From positions 186,001 through 250,000 of the forward strand of contig KE159612.1 of NCBI GenBank assembly GCA_000403295.2: DNA of 64,000 bases. The letters are read 5' to 3'. The position numbers were made by a program, and so were the translations under genes. The notes under the pieces were generated by a model. It saw only the letters and a program-made list of their open reading frames with translations. It ran no database searches and was not told the origin of the DNA. The DNA is from Lachnospiraceae bacterium M18-1 (lineage in GTDB: Bacteria; Bacillota; Clostridia; Lachnospirales; Lachnospiraceae). This document shows, one piece after another, positions 52,244 to 60,773 of the stretch; the first letter of the stretch is position 1, and every line of letters starts with the position of its first letter.

Positions 52244-52849
52244 CTACCAGATCCGCTTCAGCTGTTGCTTGAATACAAACTGACGGATATCCCTCTCGGC
52301 ACTCTTGGTCAGATCAATAAACTGACAGCCATAGACATGCCGCTTTTTGATCATCTGCTGTTCCCGCAGGATGACAGCTTTTATCTCGTATTCCTTTTTC
52401 AGGAAACAATAGCGGAACTCAATCTCCTCATCCACCTCCAGGGGCATCTCTGTATAAAGCATGATGCCGCCCACGCTGATATTATGTATGGTTCCCGTAA
52501 AATGTCCGTGTACTACAGACGAAAATTCCAGATCCTTCTCCAGCTTTACCCGCAGATCCTTCTGCCGCTGGATCGTCTCGCGGATCTCCAGGATCTCGCA
52601 TTGGGCCATCCACGGTTCCAGTACCCAGGGATCCGTATTTTTATGAACCGACAGGCTGCTGTATGTTTTGATACAGCCCATCTGGCTGTCAAAAAAGTCC
52701 ACCTCCAGCTTATCTGTATCAGGACCAAGCTTGCTGTCATCGTCAAAATGCAGTGTGATCCGGTCCTCCACGCTCATCACTCTGGCCTTCACCAGAAGCT
52801 CTCCGGATGTATCATAAACCATGCATGTACTGCAATCCTTTAAAATCAT
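52244..52849 (-). CDS. PilZ-domain protein (YcgR-like)
   Basis: This 201-residue protein has an N-terminal beta domain (MILKDCSTCMVYDTSGELLV) and a C-terminal PilZ domain with QRQKDLRVKLEKD near 94 (arginine motif) and NISVGGIMLYTE near 124, a full (D/N)xSxxG. The end HVYGCQFIDLTKSAERDIRQ is typical. It should bind c-di-GMP and act as a flagellar brake or similar switch. AAGGAAGGGAGG precedes the start. A TTGTAT-N18-TATTAT promoter is possible about 60-90 bases upstream. Confidence 0.9.
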   Translation of the reverse strand: MILKDCSTCMVYDTSGELLVKARVMSVEDRITLHFDDDSKLGPDTDKLEVDFFDSQMGCIKTYSSLSVHKNTDPWVLEPWMAQCEILEIRETIQRQKDLRVKLEKDLEFSSVVHGHFTGTIHNISVGGIMLYTEMPLEVDEEIEFRYCFLKKEYEIKAVILREQQMIKKRHVYGCQFIDLTKSAERDIRQFVFKQQLKRIW

Positions 52850-52992
52850 GGTCTGAAAGACCTCCCTTCCTTTTCTGAAATGTACTCCTGAGCGTACTAA
52901 AAATATTCATAATAAACTAGAATAATCTTAACATACAAAAGGTGGGTTGTAAACTGAGAAGTGAGAAAGAATCCGGCCTGTTTAAAGTTCAC

Positions 52993-53140
52993 GTTACTGT
53001 TCACACCCTGGCCGGGTGCTCACAGCAACGGCATCCAGCCCATTGAAAAGTCGCCTGCTGGCGAGGGGCCGGATGCCCGCCCCATCACTGAATTGGCCGG
53101 ATGCCGTGCAGCAAGTGCACGACACCGTGTGAACAGTAAC
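52993..53140 (+). repeat. GTTAC-ended structured repeat, copy B1
   Basis: Perfect 14-bp inverted ends, GTTACTGTTCACAC (52993-53006) and GTGTGAACAGTAAC (53127-53140), close three internal hairpins: CACCCTGGCCGGGTG, ATCCAGCCC...GGGCCGGAT and a GTGCA/TGCAC stem. The RNA or single strand could fold as a cloverleaf. No gene is present in 52850-53484. Confidence 0.75.
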
Positions 53141-53148
53141 AAGTTCAC

Positions 53149-53300
53149 GTTAATGTTCACACCCTGACCGGGTGCTCACAGCAACGGCATCCAGTCCATT
53201 GAAAAGTCGCCTGTCAGCGAGGGGCTGGATATTATGGCAAATGTTAGTTTATTGGCCGGACGCCGTGCAGCAGGGTGCACGACGCCGTGTGAACTGTAAC
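53149..53300 (+). repeat. GTTAC-ended structured repeat, copy B2, tandem to B1
   Basis: Starts GTTAATGTTCACAC and ends GTGTGAACTGTAAC. It is very like B1 in both arms and hairpins, with a period of 156 bases. Its middle (GGATATTATGGCAAATGTTA) is closer to copy A than to B1, so B1 and B2 are not simply a recent duplicate. Confidence 0.75.
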
Positions 53301-53338
53301 TGAACAGTAACGTCGCCGTGTGACCTGCAACATGATAA

Positions 53339-53367
53339 TTGCAATAAAAATAGAAATATGCTAAGAT
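53339..53367 (+). promoter_or_regulatory. sigma-A promoter for the UDP-glucose dehydrogenase gene
   Basis: TTGCAA (53339-53344), a 17-base spacer and TAAGAT (53362-53367), about 120 bases upstream of ATG 53485 and just downstream of copy B2. Confidence 0.55.
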
Positions 53368-53484
53368 ATCAGATATAAAATAACCGGTTCAGGCAATAGA
53401 GGCATTGGCCGGCTGCTGTTATATGTTTATTTAAATAGAGTCAAAAAAGTTTTTATCAATCATTGAGATGAGGAAAAGCAGATT

Positions 53485-54735
53485 ATGGAAAAGAGATATA
53501 CGGTCGCAGTTGCGGGAACAGGATATGTCGGATTATCTATGGCAGTATTGCTCTCCCAGCATCATACGGTCTATGCAGTGGATATCCTCCCTGAAAAAGT
53601 GGAGATGATCAACCAGCGCAGATCACCGATCCGGGATGAGTACATCGAAAAATATTTTGCAGAAAAGAAGCTGGATCTGACTGCGACCCTGGATGCCGAA
53701 GAGGCATACAGAAATGCGGACTTTGTTGTGATCGCGGCGCCGACGAACTATGACAGCCGGAAGAATTTTTTTAATACATCCGTTGTAGAGTCTGTGGTCA
53801 AGCAAGTTATGGAATATAATCCGGCTGCGGTCATAGTGATCAAATCTACGGTTCCCGTAGGCTATACGGAGAGCATCCGAAAGAAGACCGGCAGCAGGAA
53901 TATTCTATTCAGTCCGGAATTTTTAAGGGAAAGCAAGGCGCTTTATGACAACCTGTATCCCAGCAGGATCATCATCGGTACGGATACGGCGGATGAACGT
54001 CTGACGGAATCTGCCCGGATATTTGCACAGCTGCTTCAGGAAGGCGCGGTCAAAGAAAACATTGACACACTGTTCATGGGATTTACGGAAGCGGAAGCCG
54101 TAAAGCTGTTCGCGAATACCTATCTGGCGCTCCGCATCAGTTACTTTAATGAACTAGATACGTATGCAGAGATGAAGGGGCTGGACACCCGTCAGATCAT
54201 CCATGGCGTCTGTCTGGACCCGCGTATCGGCACACATTATAACAACCCGTCTTTTGGCTACGGCGGATATTGCCTGCCCAAGGATACCAAGCAGCTTCTG
54301 GCAAATTATGCAGATGTGCCGGAAAATCTGATCGGAGCGATCGTAGAAAGCAACAGGACAAGAAAAGATTTTATTGCAGACCGCGTGCTGAGAAAGGCGG
54401 GATATTATAGTTACGCAGAAGATAACCAGTTCAGCCAGTATATGGAAAAAGATGCTACGGTGGGAGTATACCGGCTGACAATGAAGACCAATTCTGATAA
54501 CTTCCGCCAGAGCAGCATCCAGGGGATCATGAAGCGGATCAAAGCCAAGGGGGCTGCAGTCATCATTTATGAGCCGGCGCTGCAGGACGGCGGAACGTTT
54601 TTCGGATCGCCAGTGACCCATGACCTCAAAAAATTCAAAGAGCAGAGCCAGGTCATTATAGCCAATCGCTATGACGATTCGCTGGAGGACGTGAAAGAGA
54701 AAGTATATACACGCGATATCTTTCGGTGTGATTAG
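53485..54735 (+). CDS. ugd: UDP-glucose 6-dehydrogenase family protein
   Basis: This 416-residue enzyme has an N-terminal NAD-binding motif ([16 protein letters not shown]), the family segments [21 protein letters not shown] and [20 protein letters not shown], and the catalytic cysteine in [16 protein letters not shown] (near 259). It oxidises a UDP-sugar, usually UDP-glucose to UDP-glucuronate, in two NAD steps. [15 protein letters not shown] sequences also occur in other nucleotide-sugar dehydrogenases, so substrate is not certain. It probably supplies acidic sugar to the surface or flagellar glycan encoded downstream. Confidence 0.93.
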   Translation: MEKRYTVAVAGTGYVGLSMAVLLSQHHTVYAVDILPEKVEMINQRRSPIRDEYIEKYFAEKKLDLTATLDAEEAYRNADFVVIAAPTNYDSRKNFFNTSVVESVVKQVMEYNPAAVIVIKSTVPVGYTESIRKKTGSRNILFSPEFLRESKALYDNLYPSRIIIGTDTADERLTESARIFAQLLQEGAVKENIDTLFMGFTEAEAVKLFANTYLALRISYFNELDTYAEMKGLDTRQIIHGVCLDPRIGTHYNNPSFGYGGYCLPKDTKQLLANYADVPENLIGAIVESNRTRKDFIADRVLRKAGYYSYAEDNQFSQYMEKDATVGVYRLTMKTNSDNFRQSSIQGIMKRIKAKGAAVIIYEPALQDGGTFFGSPVTHDLKKFKEQSQVIIANRYDDSLEDVKEKVYTRDIFRCD

Positions 54736-54834
54736 TGCATTGTATCATTCCGCAGCCTTGCAGTCTGATAATTCATTCTGCGTTATTTCGCTGAAAGTGA
54801 ATGGGACACTACAGTTAGAAGGGAGTGTGCGGAT

Positions 54835-55029
54835 GTTACTATTCACAGTCATTTTACTCACATGCGCAAAAACAGCCAGCAAAGCTGTCTGCCGATGCTG
54901 CGCATCTTGATTTTTTGCTTATGTGTGTGAAATGACTGATTCCAGTCAGATAAAAACTGTCAATCAGCTTCTTACAAGCTTCGCTTGACGAATCTGACAT
55001 CCATTTTTTATCTGACTGTGAATAGTAAC
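54835..55029 (+). repeat. GTTAC-ended structured repeat, copy D
   Basis: GTTACTATTCACAGTCA (from 54835) and TGACTGTGAATAGTAAC (to 55029) are perfect 17-bp inverted ends around about 160 bases. The interior has an AACAGCC...AGCTGT stem and an AAGCTTCGCTT hairpin. The right half matches copy C. It fills most of the 54736-55043 gap; no gene is supported there. Confidence 0.72.
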
Positions 55030-55043
55030 GTGCGGATTAAAAT

Positions 55044-57134
55044 ATGAAATATTTACGATTGACACCGGGATATCGGACTGCGCTTGCCGACGGGGCGCTG
55101 GTTCCGGATTCTCCGAAGCATATGGCTACAGAAGAATTATACAGGGCATTTCCAGGAAGCTGGATCCGGCTGTGCGAAAAAGGATATGTATTTGCTCCGG
55201 CAGTTTTTTCGCTGGAGAGAAATCCTCTGTATATATACAGCTATGCATACCAGCCGGAGGAAAATTGGGCGGTCTATACACAGAATCTGACTCCGCAGAG
55301 CTACGGGCGGGAGGAGTATGTCTTTGACCGGGAATGCTGGTTCCGCGTCTGCGTCAGAAGAGAAGACGGGGAAGATATGACTTCTGAGGATTTCGGAAGA
55401 TCCGGTGAATTGATAGAGTTTTTTGAGGCCCGGGGCATGGCGGCTGTACGAAATAAACCCTGGTTTGAACAGGAGATCGCAGAAACTGCGGCTTCCATCA
55501 GGCGGGAAGACCATCCACATACCATGAAGCTGTGCCTGCTGACAGATACCCATTATACGGTCAACGGAACCTGGGAAGATACGGTGCATAATATCCGGAG
55601 CATGACAGCGCGCATCAGGTACGATGCGATCGTGCATATGGGAGACCTCACGGACGGCATGCTTCCGAAAAGCCTGACGAGAAAATATGTGGAAAATATG
55701 ATACGTGATCTGGAGGACTGCGGAGTACCACTCTATATCGTGCCGGGCAATCACGACAGCAATTATTTCAGAAACCGGCGGAATGCTTTTTCAACCGAAG
55801 AAATGAAAAGACTTTACCGTTTATATGGAGATGAACCCAATAACGGGTTGGATTATTTTATCGATGTACCGGAATTTTCACTTCGGATGGTTTTTCTCTC
55901 TTCTTTTGACGATACGGCGCCCATACGCTATGGGTACACAGACGGACAGCTCCGGTGGTTGGAAGAAGTGCTGATATCTTCGATTCCTGGTACAAAGTTT
56001 CTTATTTTCTCTCATGATGCGCCTTTGGCAAAGCTGGATTACTGGAGCTTCCATGTCAGGAACGGGGAGGCGCTGCTGGATATCCTGGAAAAGTACAATG
56101 CATCAGATGCCTGCCAGATCGCAGGATTTTTCTATGGGCATACCCATGCGGATCATATATTTGAAGAATGCAGCTTTCCGGTGATCTCGACAGGCTGCGC
56201 CAAGCTGGAATATTTTACGGACAAAAAGCCGCAGGGAGCGTTTGCATGGCCGCGGGAAGCGGATACTGTGACTCAGGATCTCTGGGACAGTGTGCTCATC
56301 GATTTTGAGAACCAGAGGCTGAAGCTGATCCGGTTCGGCGCCGGAGCTGACAGAGAAGTCTCTTTTGCAAAAAAGAAAAGTATTTATAAAGATACGGCAG
56401 TCATGCAGCGTAAAAGCCGTATCATGAAATTATGGGCCCACAGAGGCGCAAGCGGGCATGCGCCGGAGAATACGCTGCCTGCTTTTGAACTGGCTCATGC
56501 GCTCGGAGCGGATGGGATCGAGCTGGATGTGCAGCTGACCAGGGACGGAGTGCCGGTGGTCATCCATGATGAAAAGATCGACAGGGTAAGCGACGGCACC
56601 GGATACGTGAAGGATTATACGCTGAAAGAATTAAAAACATTTAATATGAATAAAAGCTTTCCGGCCTATGGCAGGGTTGCCATACCGACCCTGGCAGAAG
56701 TATATGACCTGGTCAGAAACACAGACCTGGCGGTCAACCTGGAATTGAAGAACAGCACGGTCTTTTATGAAGGGCTGGAGGAAAAGGTGCTTCGGCTGGC
56801 GGAGGAAAAAGGTTTGGCAGACAGGATCATTTATTCGTCTTTTAACCATTATTCCATGAGAAGGATCAAGCGCCTCCTGCCAACGGCCAGGACAGCGTTC
56901 CTCTACTGTGACGGGATTCTTGATATCGCGGAATATGCGGAGAAATATGGAGCCTTTGCGGTGCATCCATCGGTTGGGTGTATGAAATATCCGGGAGTGG
57001 ATGTGGTAAAGGACTGCCATGCCAAGGGGATCCGGGTGCATGTCTGGACGGTGAATGAGGAAGTTGATTTTGAGCGGATGCGGGAGCTGGGAGCGGATGC
57101 GGTGATCACGAATTATGTGGAGAGAGGGATGTGA
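55044..57134 (+). CDS. metallophosphoesterase fused to glycerophosphodiester phosphodiesterase
   Basis: This is a 696-residue, two-enzyme protein. Residues 1-150 are an unassigned N-terminal domain. Residues about 158-430 are a calcineurin-like phosphoesterase with LTDTHY, HMGDLTDG, VPGNHDSN, FSHDAP and YGHTHADH, all metal ligands present. Residues about 455-696 are a GDPD domain with WAHRGASGHAPENTLPAF, GIELDVQLTRDGVPVVIHDE and NLELKNS. GDPD cuts glycerophosphodiesters to glycerol-3-phosphate; the first domain could remove phosphate or cleave another phosphodiester. With CDP-glycerol-type genes nearby, turnover or trimming of glycerol-phosphate polymers or lipids is plausible. No signal peptide is seen. 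Confidence 0.9.
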   Translation: MKYLRLTPGYRTALADGALVPDSPKHMATEELYRAFPGSWIRLCEKGYVFAPAVFSLERNPLYIYSYAYQPEENWAVYTQNLTPQSYGREEYVFDRECWFRVCVRREDGEDMTSEDFGRSGELIEFFEARGMAAVRNKPWFEQEIAETAASIRREDHPHTMKLCLLTDTHYTVNGTWEDTVHNIRSMTARIRYDAIVHMGDLTDGMLPKSLTRKYVENMIRDLEDCGVPLYIVPGNHDSNYFRNRRNAFSTEEMKRLYRLYGDEPNNGLDYFIDVPEFSLRMVFLSSFDDTAPIRYGYTDGQLRWLEEVLISSIPGTKFLIFSHDAPLAKLDYWSFHVRNGEALLDILEKYNASDACQIAGFFYGHTHADHIFEECSFPVISTGCAKLEYFTDKKPQGAFAWPREADTVTQDLWDSVLIDFENQRLKLIRFGAGADREVSFAKKKSIYKDTAVMQRKSRIMKLWAHRGASGHAPENTLPAFELAHALGADGIELDVQLTRDGVPVVIHDEKIDRVSDGTGYVKDYTLKELKTFNMNKSFPAYGRVAIPTLAEVYDLVRNTDLAVNLELKNSTVFYEGLEEKVLRLAEEKGLADRIIYSSFNHYSMRRIKRLLPTARTAFLYCDGILDIAEYAEKYGAFAVHPSVGCMKYPGVDVVKDCHAKGIRVHVWTVNEEVDFERMRELGADAVITNYVERGM

Positions 57135-57179
57135 GAGATCCGGAAATCTCTGTATTTTGAAGAGGAGAATTCAGCTGTT

Positions 57180-58898
57180 ATGGAAATAAAGAAAAAGCTT
57201 CCTGTCGGGATTGAGTTTTTTGAAGAGCTTATGACAGAGAATTTTTACTATGTAGATAAAACAGGGTTTATCCGTGACTTGATCAATACCAGAGGAAGCG
57301 TTAATTTATTTACAAGGCCGCGGCGTTTTGGAAAAAGTTTAAACATGGATATGCTGAGAGCTTTTTTTGAAATTGGTGCTGACCCGGCATTGTTTGAAGG
57401 TTTAGAAATATCAAAAGAGACGGCGCTTTGTGAACAGTATATGGGAAAATATCCGGTTATTTCGATTAGCCTGAAAGATGTTGAAGGAACAGATTTCCAG
57501 ATGGCATGTGATATGCTGGGGATTGAGATCAGCGAAGAAGCCGGGCGGTTTGCTTTCCTTTTGGAAAGCGATAAGCTGGTACCGGCAGAAAAGAAGAAGC
57601 TGGATCGATTAATAGAGGGAGATTTTGAAAAAGCCGCCTATCTCCATAGCAGTTTGAAGCTGTTAACGCAATTACTTTTTAAACATTATGGAGTCCCTGT
57701 AATTGTTTTAATAGATGAGTATGATGTTCCTCTGGATAAGGCCTGGCAGAATGGTTACTATTCTGATATGGTAAAACTTATACGCTCTTTGTTAAGCCGG
57801 GCGCTTAAAACAAATAAAAACTTATACTTTGCCGTCATCACAGGATGCCTGCGGATTGCAAAGGAAAGCATTTTTACAGGACTGAATCATTTTAAAGTGC
57901 GGACTATTTCTGACATCGAATGTTCAGAATATTTTGGATTTACAGATGACGAGGTAAAAAAAATGCTGGAGTATTATGGGGCTGCAAACCGGTTTCCAGA
58001 TATAAAAGAATGGTATGACGGATATCATTTTGGATCTGCAGATGTTTATTGCCCCTGGGATGTGATCAACCAGTGTGATAAGCTTAGAGTAGAAAAAGAT
58101 GCCAGGATGGAACCGTATTGGGAAAACAGCAGCAGTAATTCTATCGTTCAAGATATATTAGAGGATGCAACAGAAACGACAAAAACAGAAATTGAAGCTT
58201 TGATTTCAGGAGAGTATGTAGAAAAGAGTCTGCTTCCTGAACTGACATATACAGATTTTAGCAGTAAGGACAGGGAGATACGCCAGACATACTTGTGGAG
58301 CGTTCTTTTTGCCACGGGATATCTGACTGATATCGGAGAAACCAGCAGCGGATGCCATAGGCTGGCCATTCCAAATAAAGAAGTTCTTGGGATTTACGAA
58401 AAAAAAATCAGTTCATGGTTCAAGACAAAAGTGATAAGTGATACGGAAAACTGGGAAAAATTCTGCGGAGCTATCAAGATGGGAAAGGCAGAGACAGTAC
58501 AGGTTATTTTTAATAGGTTCTTGAATAGTTCTATTAGTATCAGAGATACTTTTGTCAGAAAAGAAATGAAAGAAAATTTTTACCATGGCATGTTGTTAGG
58601 ATTACTAAGAGCAGAAGGAGGCTGGATCGTACAGTCGAACGCAGAGTCCGGCATAGGATATACGGACATTAAACTTACAATTCCTGAGGTAAATGCTGGA
58701 TGTGTTATAGAGGTGAAGTATGCTGAAGGCGGAAACTTCGATACAGCATGCAGAGAAGCTATGAAACAGATCGAGGAAAACAGATATGCAGCTGCGTTTA
58801 AGCAGGAGGGGATGAAGCAGGTTCATAAATATGGGATTGCCTGTTATAAAAAAAGCTGTAAAGTAGCATATTCTTTGGAATCGTTTATCAATCACTGA
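57180..58898 (+). CDS. AAA-ATPase-like protein with PD-(D/E)XK nuclease-like C-terminus (DUF1703 type)
   Basis: This 572-residue protein belongs to the common gut-bacterial group with an N-terminal AAA-ATPase-like domain (LPVGIEFFEELMTENFYYVD, NLFTRPRRFGKSLNMDMLRA with a variant Walker A, VIVLIDEYDVPLDKA as Walker B). The C-terminal nuclease-like domain (GLLRAEGGWIVQSNAESGIG, TDIKLTIP, CVIEVKYAEGG) has the D...ExK triad. Many paralogs occur per genome and their role is unknown; mobile-element or defence functions have been guessed. It interrupts the glycan region and is A+T-richer than the gene before it, so it may be an insertion. Confidence 0.88.
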   Translation: MEIKKKLPVGIEFFEELMTENFYYVDKTGFIRDLINTRGSVNLFTRPRRFGKSLNMDMLRAFFEIGADPALFEGLEISKETALCEQYMGKYPVISISLKDVEGTDFQMACDMLGIEISEEAGRFAFLLESDKLVPAEKKKLDRLIEGDFEKAAYLHSSLKLLTQLLFKHYGVPVIVLIDEYDVPLDKAWQNGYYSDMVKLIRSLLSRALKTNKNLYFAVITGCLRIAKESIFTGLNHFKVRTISDIECSEYFGFTDDEVKKMLEYYGAANRFPDIKEWYDGYHFGSADVYCPWDVINQCDKLRVEKDARMEPYWENSSSNSIVQDILEDATETTKTEIEALISGEYVEKSLLPELTYTDFSSKDREIRQTYLWSVLFATGYLTDIGETSSGCHRLAIPNKEVLGIYEKKISSWFKTKVISDTENWEKFCGAIKMGKAETVQVIFNRFLNSSISIRDTFVRKEMKENFYHGMLLGLLRAEGGWIVQSNAESGIGYTDIKLTIPEVNAGCVIEVKYAEGGNFDTACREAMKQIEENRYAAAFKQEGMKQVHKYGIACYKKSCKVAYSLESFINH

Positions 58899-58953
58899 CC
58901 GGAAGCCTTGCAGTAAAGTGCAGGGCGCCCGGAATGGAAACTGAGATATTGCT

Positions 58954-58980
58954 TAAAAATCTACGATAGACTGCCGAAAT
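58954..58980 (+). promoter_or_regulatory. sigma-D (FliA) promoter upstream of the cytidylyltransferase fusion gene
   Basis: TAAA (58954-58957), exactly 15 bases, then GCCGAAAT (58973-58980): 4/4 and 7/8 to the consensus TAAA-N15-GCCGATAT. Copy E lies between it and the gene, in the predicted leader. Confidence 0.65.
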
Positions 58981-59055
58981 ATAAAGTATATATATCATAT
59001 TAAATAATGGACAGATTCATATCAAGGTATCATTCAGCTTATAAAGGCAGGCATA

Positions 59056-59201
59056 GTTACAGGTCACACCTTGACCAGGCGTGCCCTGTAACTCAGGCCG
59101 CCATTTAAAATTGCCTTCGGCAATGGGCGGCCTGAATACCAGCTTTTATGTGCATCCTCCCGACCAATCAGCGTGGTGATTGGTCGGGGTGTGACATGTA
59201 A
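59056..59201 (+). repeat. GTTAC-ended structured repeat, copy E, in a predicted 5' leader
   Basis: GTTACAGGTCACACC (59056-) and GGTGTGACATGTAAC (-59201) form the outer stem. Inside are CAGGCCGCCATT...AATGGGCGGCCTG and CCGACCAATCA...TGATTGGTCGG, both long perfect stems. Same plan as copies A and B, different interior sequence. Confidence 0.7.
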
Positions 59202-59238
59202 CCAGGCATACTGGTATAACAGGAAGGAAAACAATCAA

Positions 59239-60594
59239 ATGAAAAAAGTGATTACGTATGGGACATATGACCTGTTCCATGAGGGACATTATAATCTGCT
59301 TAAAAGGGCGAAAGCATTAGGGGATCATCTGATCGTGGGGGTGACTACGGAATATTATGACCTGCAGAGAGGAAAGCTCAATGTCATGGACTCTGTTCTC
59401 AAAAGAGTAGAGAATGTCAGGAAAACCGGACTGGCGGACGAGATCATAATTGAGGATCATGAAGGGCAGAAGCCGGAGGATATCCAGAAAATGGGTGTGG
59501 ATATCTTTGCAATCGGCTCGGACTGGGTGGGAGCATTTGATTACCTGAAGGAATTTTGCCAGGTGATATATCTGGACCGAACGCCGGATATCTCCTCATC
59601 CAAACTCAGGGAAAACAGATACCCGATTGTTCAGCTTGGCGTGGTAGGCTCCGGGCGGATCGCTCCCCGATTTCTGGCGGAGGCAAAATTTGTCAGCGGT
59701 ATCAATGCGCGTGCAGTATATAATCCAAAAGAAGATAGTGCCCGGGAATTTGGGAAAAAGCATGAACTGGAATCTTATTTCGGGGATTTTCAGGAGTTCC
59801 TGGAAAATGTAGACGCCATTTACATCGCATCTCCTCACGAGACTCATTATGATTACGCGAAGCAGGCAATTGAAATGGGGAGGCATGTGCTCTGTGAGAA
59901 ACCTCTGACATTTACCGTAAAGAGGGCGGAATATCTTTATGCGCTTGCAGAGGAAAAGGGCGTGATCCTGATGGAAGGGATCAAAACTGCCTATTGTCCT
60001 GGGTTTATGCAGATGATGAATATCGCCAGAAGCGGCATGATCGGCGAGGTGCGGGATATCGAGGCATGCTTTTCCAGAATCACTCCGCCGGGGTTACGGG
60101 AAATGGAGGATCAGAAGTATGGCGGAGCATTTCTGGAATTTGGCAGTTATACGCTGTTGCCGATTTTTAAACTTCTGGGATGCAATTATGAAAATGTAGA
60201 ATTTGACGGCATTTACGCGGAAAACGGAGTGGACCTGTATTCCAAGATTCATTTTCAGTTTAAGAACGCTCTGGCTATGTCAAAGACCGGAATCGGGGTA
60301 AAGTCGGAGGGGCAGCTTGTCATTGCAGGGACGAAGGGTTATATTCTGGCAGAATCGCCCTGGTGGCTGACGAAATCCTTTGAGGTGCGGTTTGAAGATC
60401 CTACAAGGATCGAAAAATATTCCCCCAAATTTTTGGGGGACGGGCTGCGGTATGAGATCGCAGACTTTGTATCAAAGATCAACGGGAATGAAAAGATGTC
60501 GCACTGCCTGACAAGAGAAGAATCTGTTGCCATGGCAGGGGTCGTGGAACGGTTTATGGAGGAGCGGAAGCAGGGGCGCAGAGGAAAATACTGA
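59239..60594 (+). CDS. glycerol-3-phosphate cytidylyltransferase-like domain fused to Gfo/Idh/MocA oxidoreductase
   Basis: This is a 451-residue fusion. Residues 1-130 match TagD-type cytidylyltransferases (TYGTYDLFHEGHYNLLKRAK with the HxGH motif, RVENVRKTGLADEIIIEDHE, AIGSDWVGAFDYL, DISSSKLRENRYP). Residues about 135-451 are a Gfo/Idh/MocA oxidoreductase (LGVVGSGRIAPRFLAEAKFV, YIASPHETHYDYAKQAIEMG, VLCEKPLTFTVKRAEYL, GAFLEFGSYTLLPIF). It may activate a polyol- or sugar-phosphate with CTP and oxidise or reduce it in one chain, as bifunctional CDP-ribitol enzymes do with a different reductase. ATG 59239 follows AGGAAGGA. A sigma-D promoter upstream ties it to motility. Confidence 0.9.
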   Translation: MKKVITYGTYDLFHEGHYNLLKRAKALGDHLIVGVTTEYYDLQRGKLNVMDSVLKRVENVRKTGLADEIIIEDHEGQKPEDIQKMGVDIFAIGSDWVGAFDYLKEFCQVIYLDRTPDISSSKLRENRYPIVQLGVVGSGRIAPRFLAEAKFVSGINARAVYNPKEDSAREFGKKHELESYFGDFQEFLENVDAIYIASPHETHYDYAKQAIEMGRHVLCEKPLTFTVKRAEYLYALAEEKGVILMEGIKTAYCPGFMQMMNIARSGMIGEVRDIEACFSRITPPGLREMEDQKYGGAFLEFGSYTLLPIFKLLGCNYENVEFDGIYAENGVDLYSKIHFQFKNALAMSKTGIGVKSEGQLVIAGTKGYILAESPWWLTKSFEVRFEDPTRIEKYSPKFLGDGLRYEIADFVSKINGNEKMSHCLTREESVAMAGVVERFMEERKQGRRGKY

Positions 60595-60617
60595 CATTGG
60601 AAATGCGGATAGAAGGC

Positions 60618-60644
60618 TAAAGAAATAAATAAATGTGCCGATAC
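60618..60644 (+). promoter_or_regulatory. sigma-D (FliA) promoter upstream of the 60774 gene
   Basis: TAAA (60618-60621), exactly 15 bases, then GCCGATAC (60637-60644): 4/4 and 7/8 to consensus. It lies 130 bases before ATG 60774. Confidence 0.7.
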
Positions 60645-60773
60645 TATATAGAGATTATGTGGGTTTTGCAGACTGAATGTTAATATCTGTAGAGTATCTT
60701 TAATAAAAGAACAGTTTCAGCGAGACAGGCGGACTTCGTCAGATAAGACTGCAATCAAAGGAGCATATACAGG

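Noticed and set aside
52993..53300. CRISPR array
   Set aside because: Two long, internally structured repeats with no spacers.
54728..54910. 60-residue open frame after ugd
   Set aside because: Runs into the structured repeat D and has no ribosome binding site or domain.
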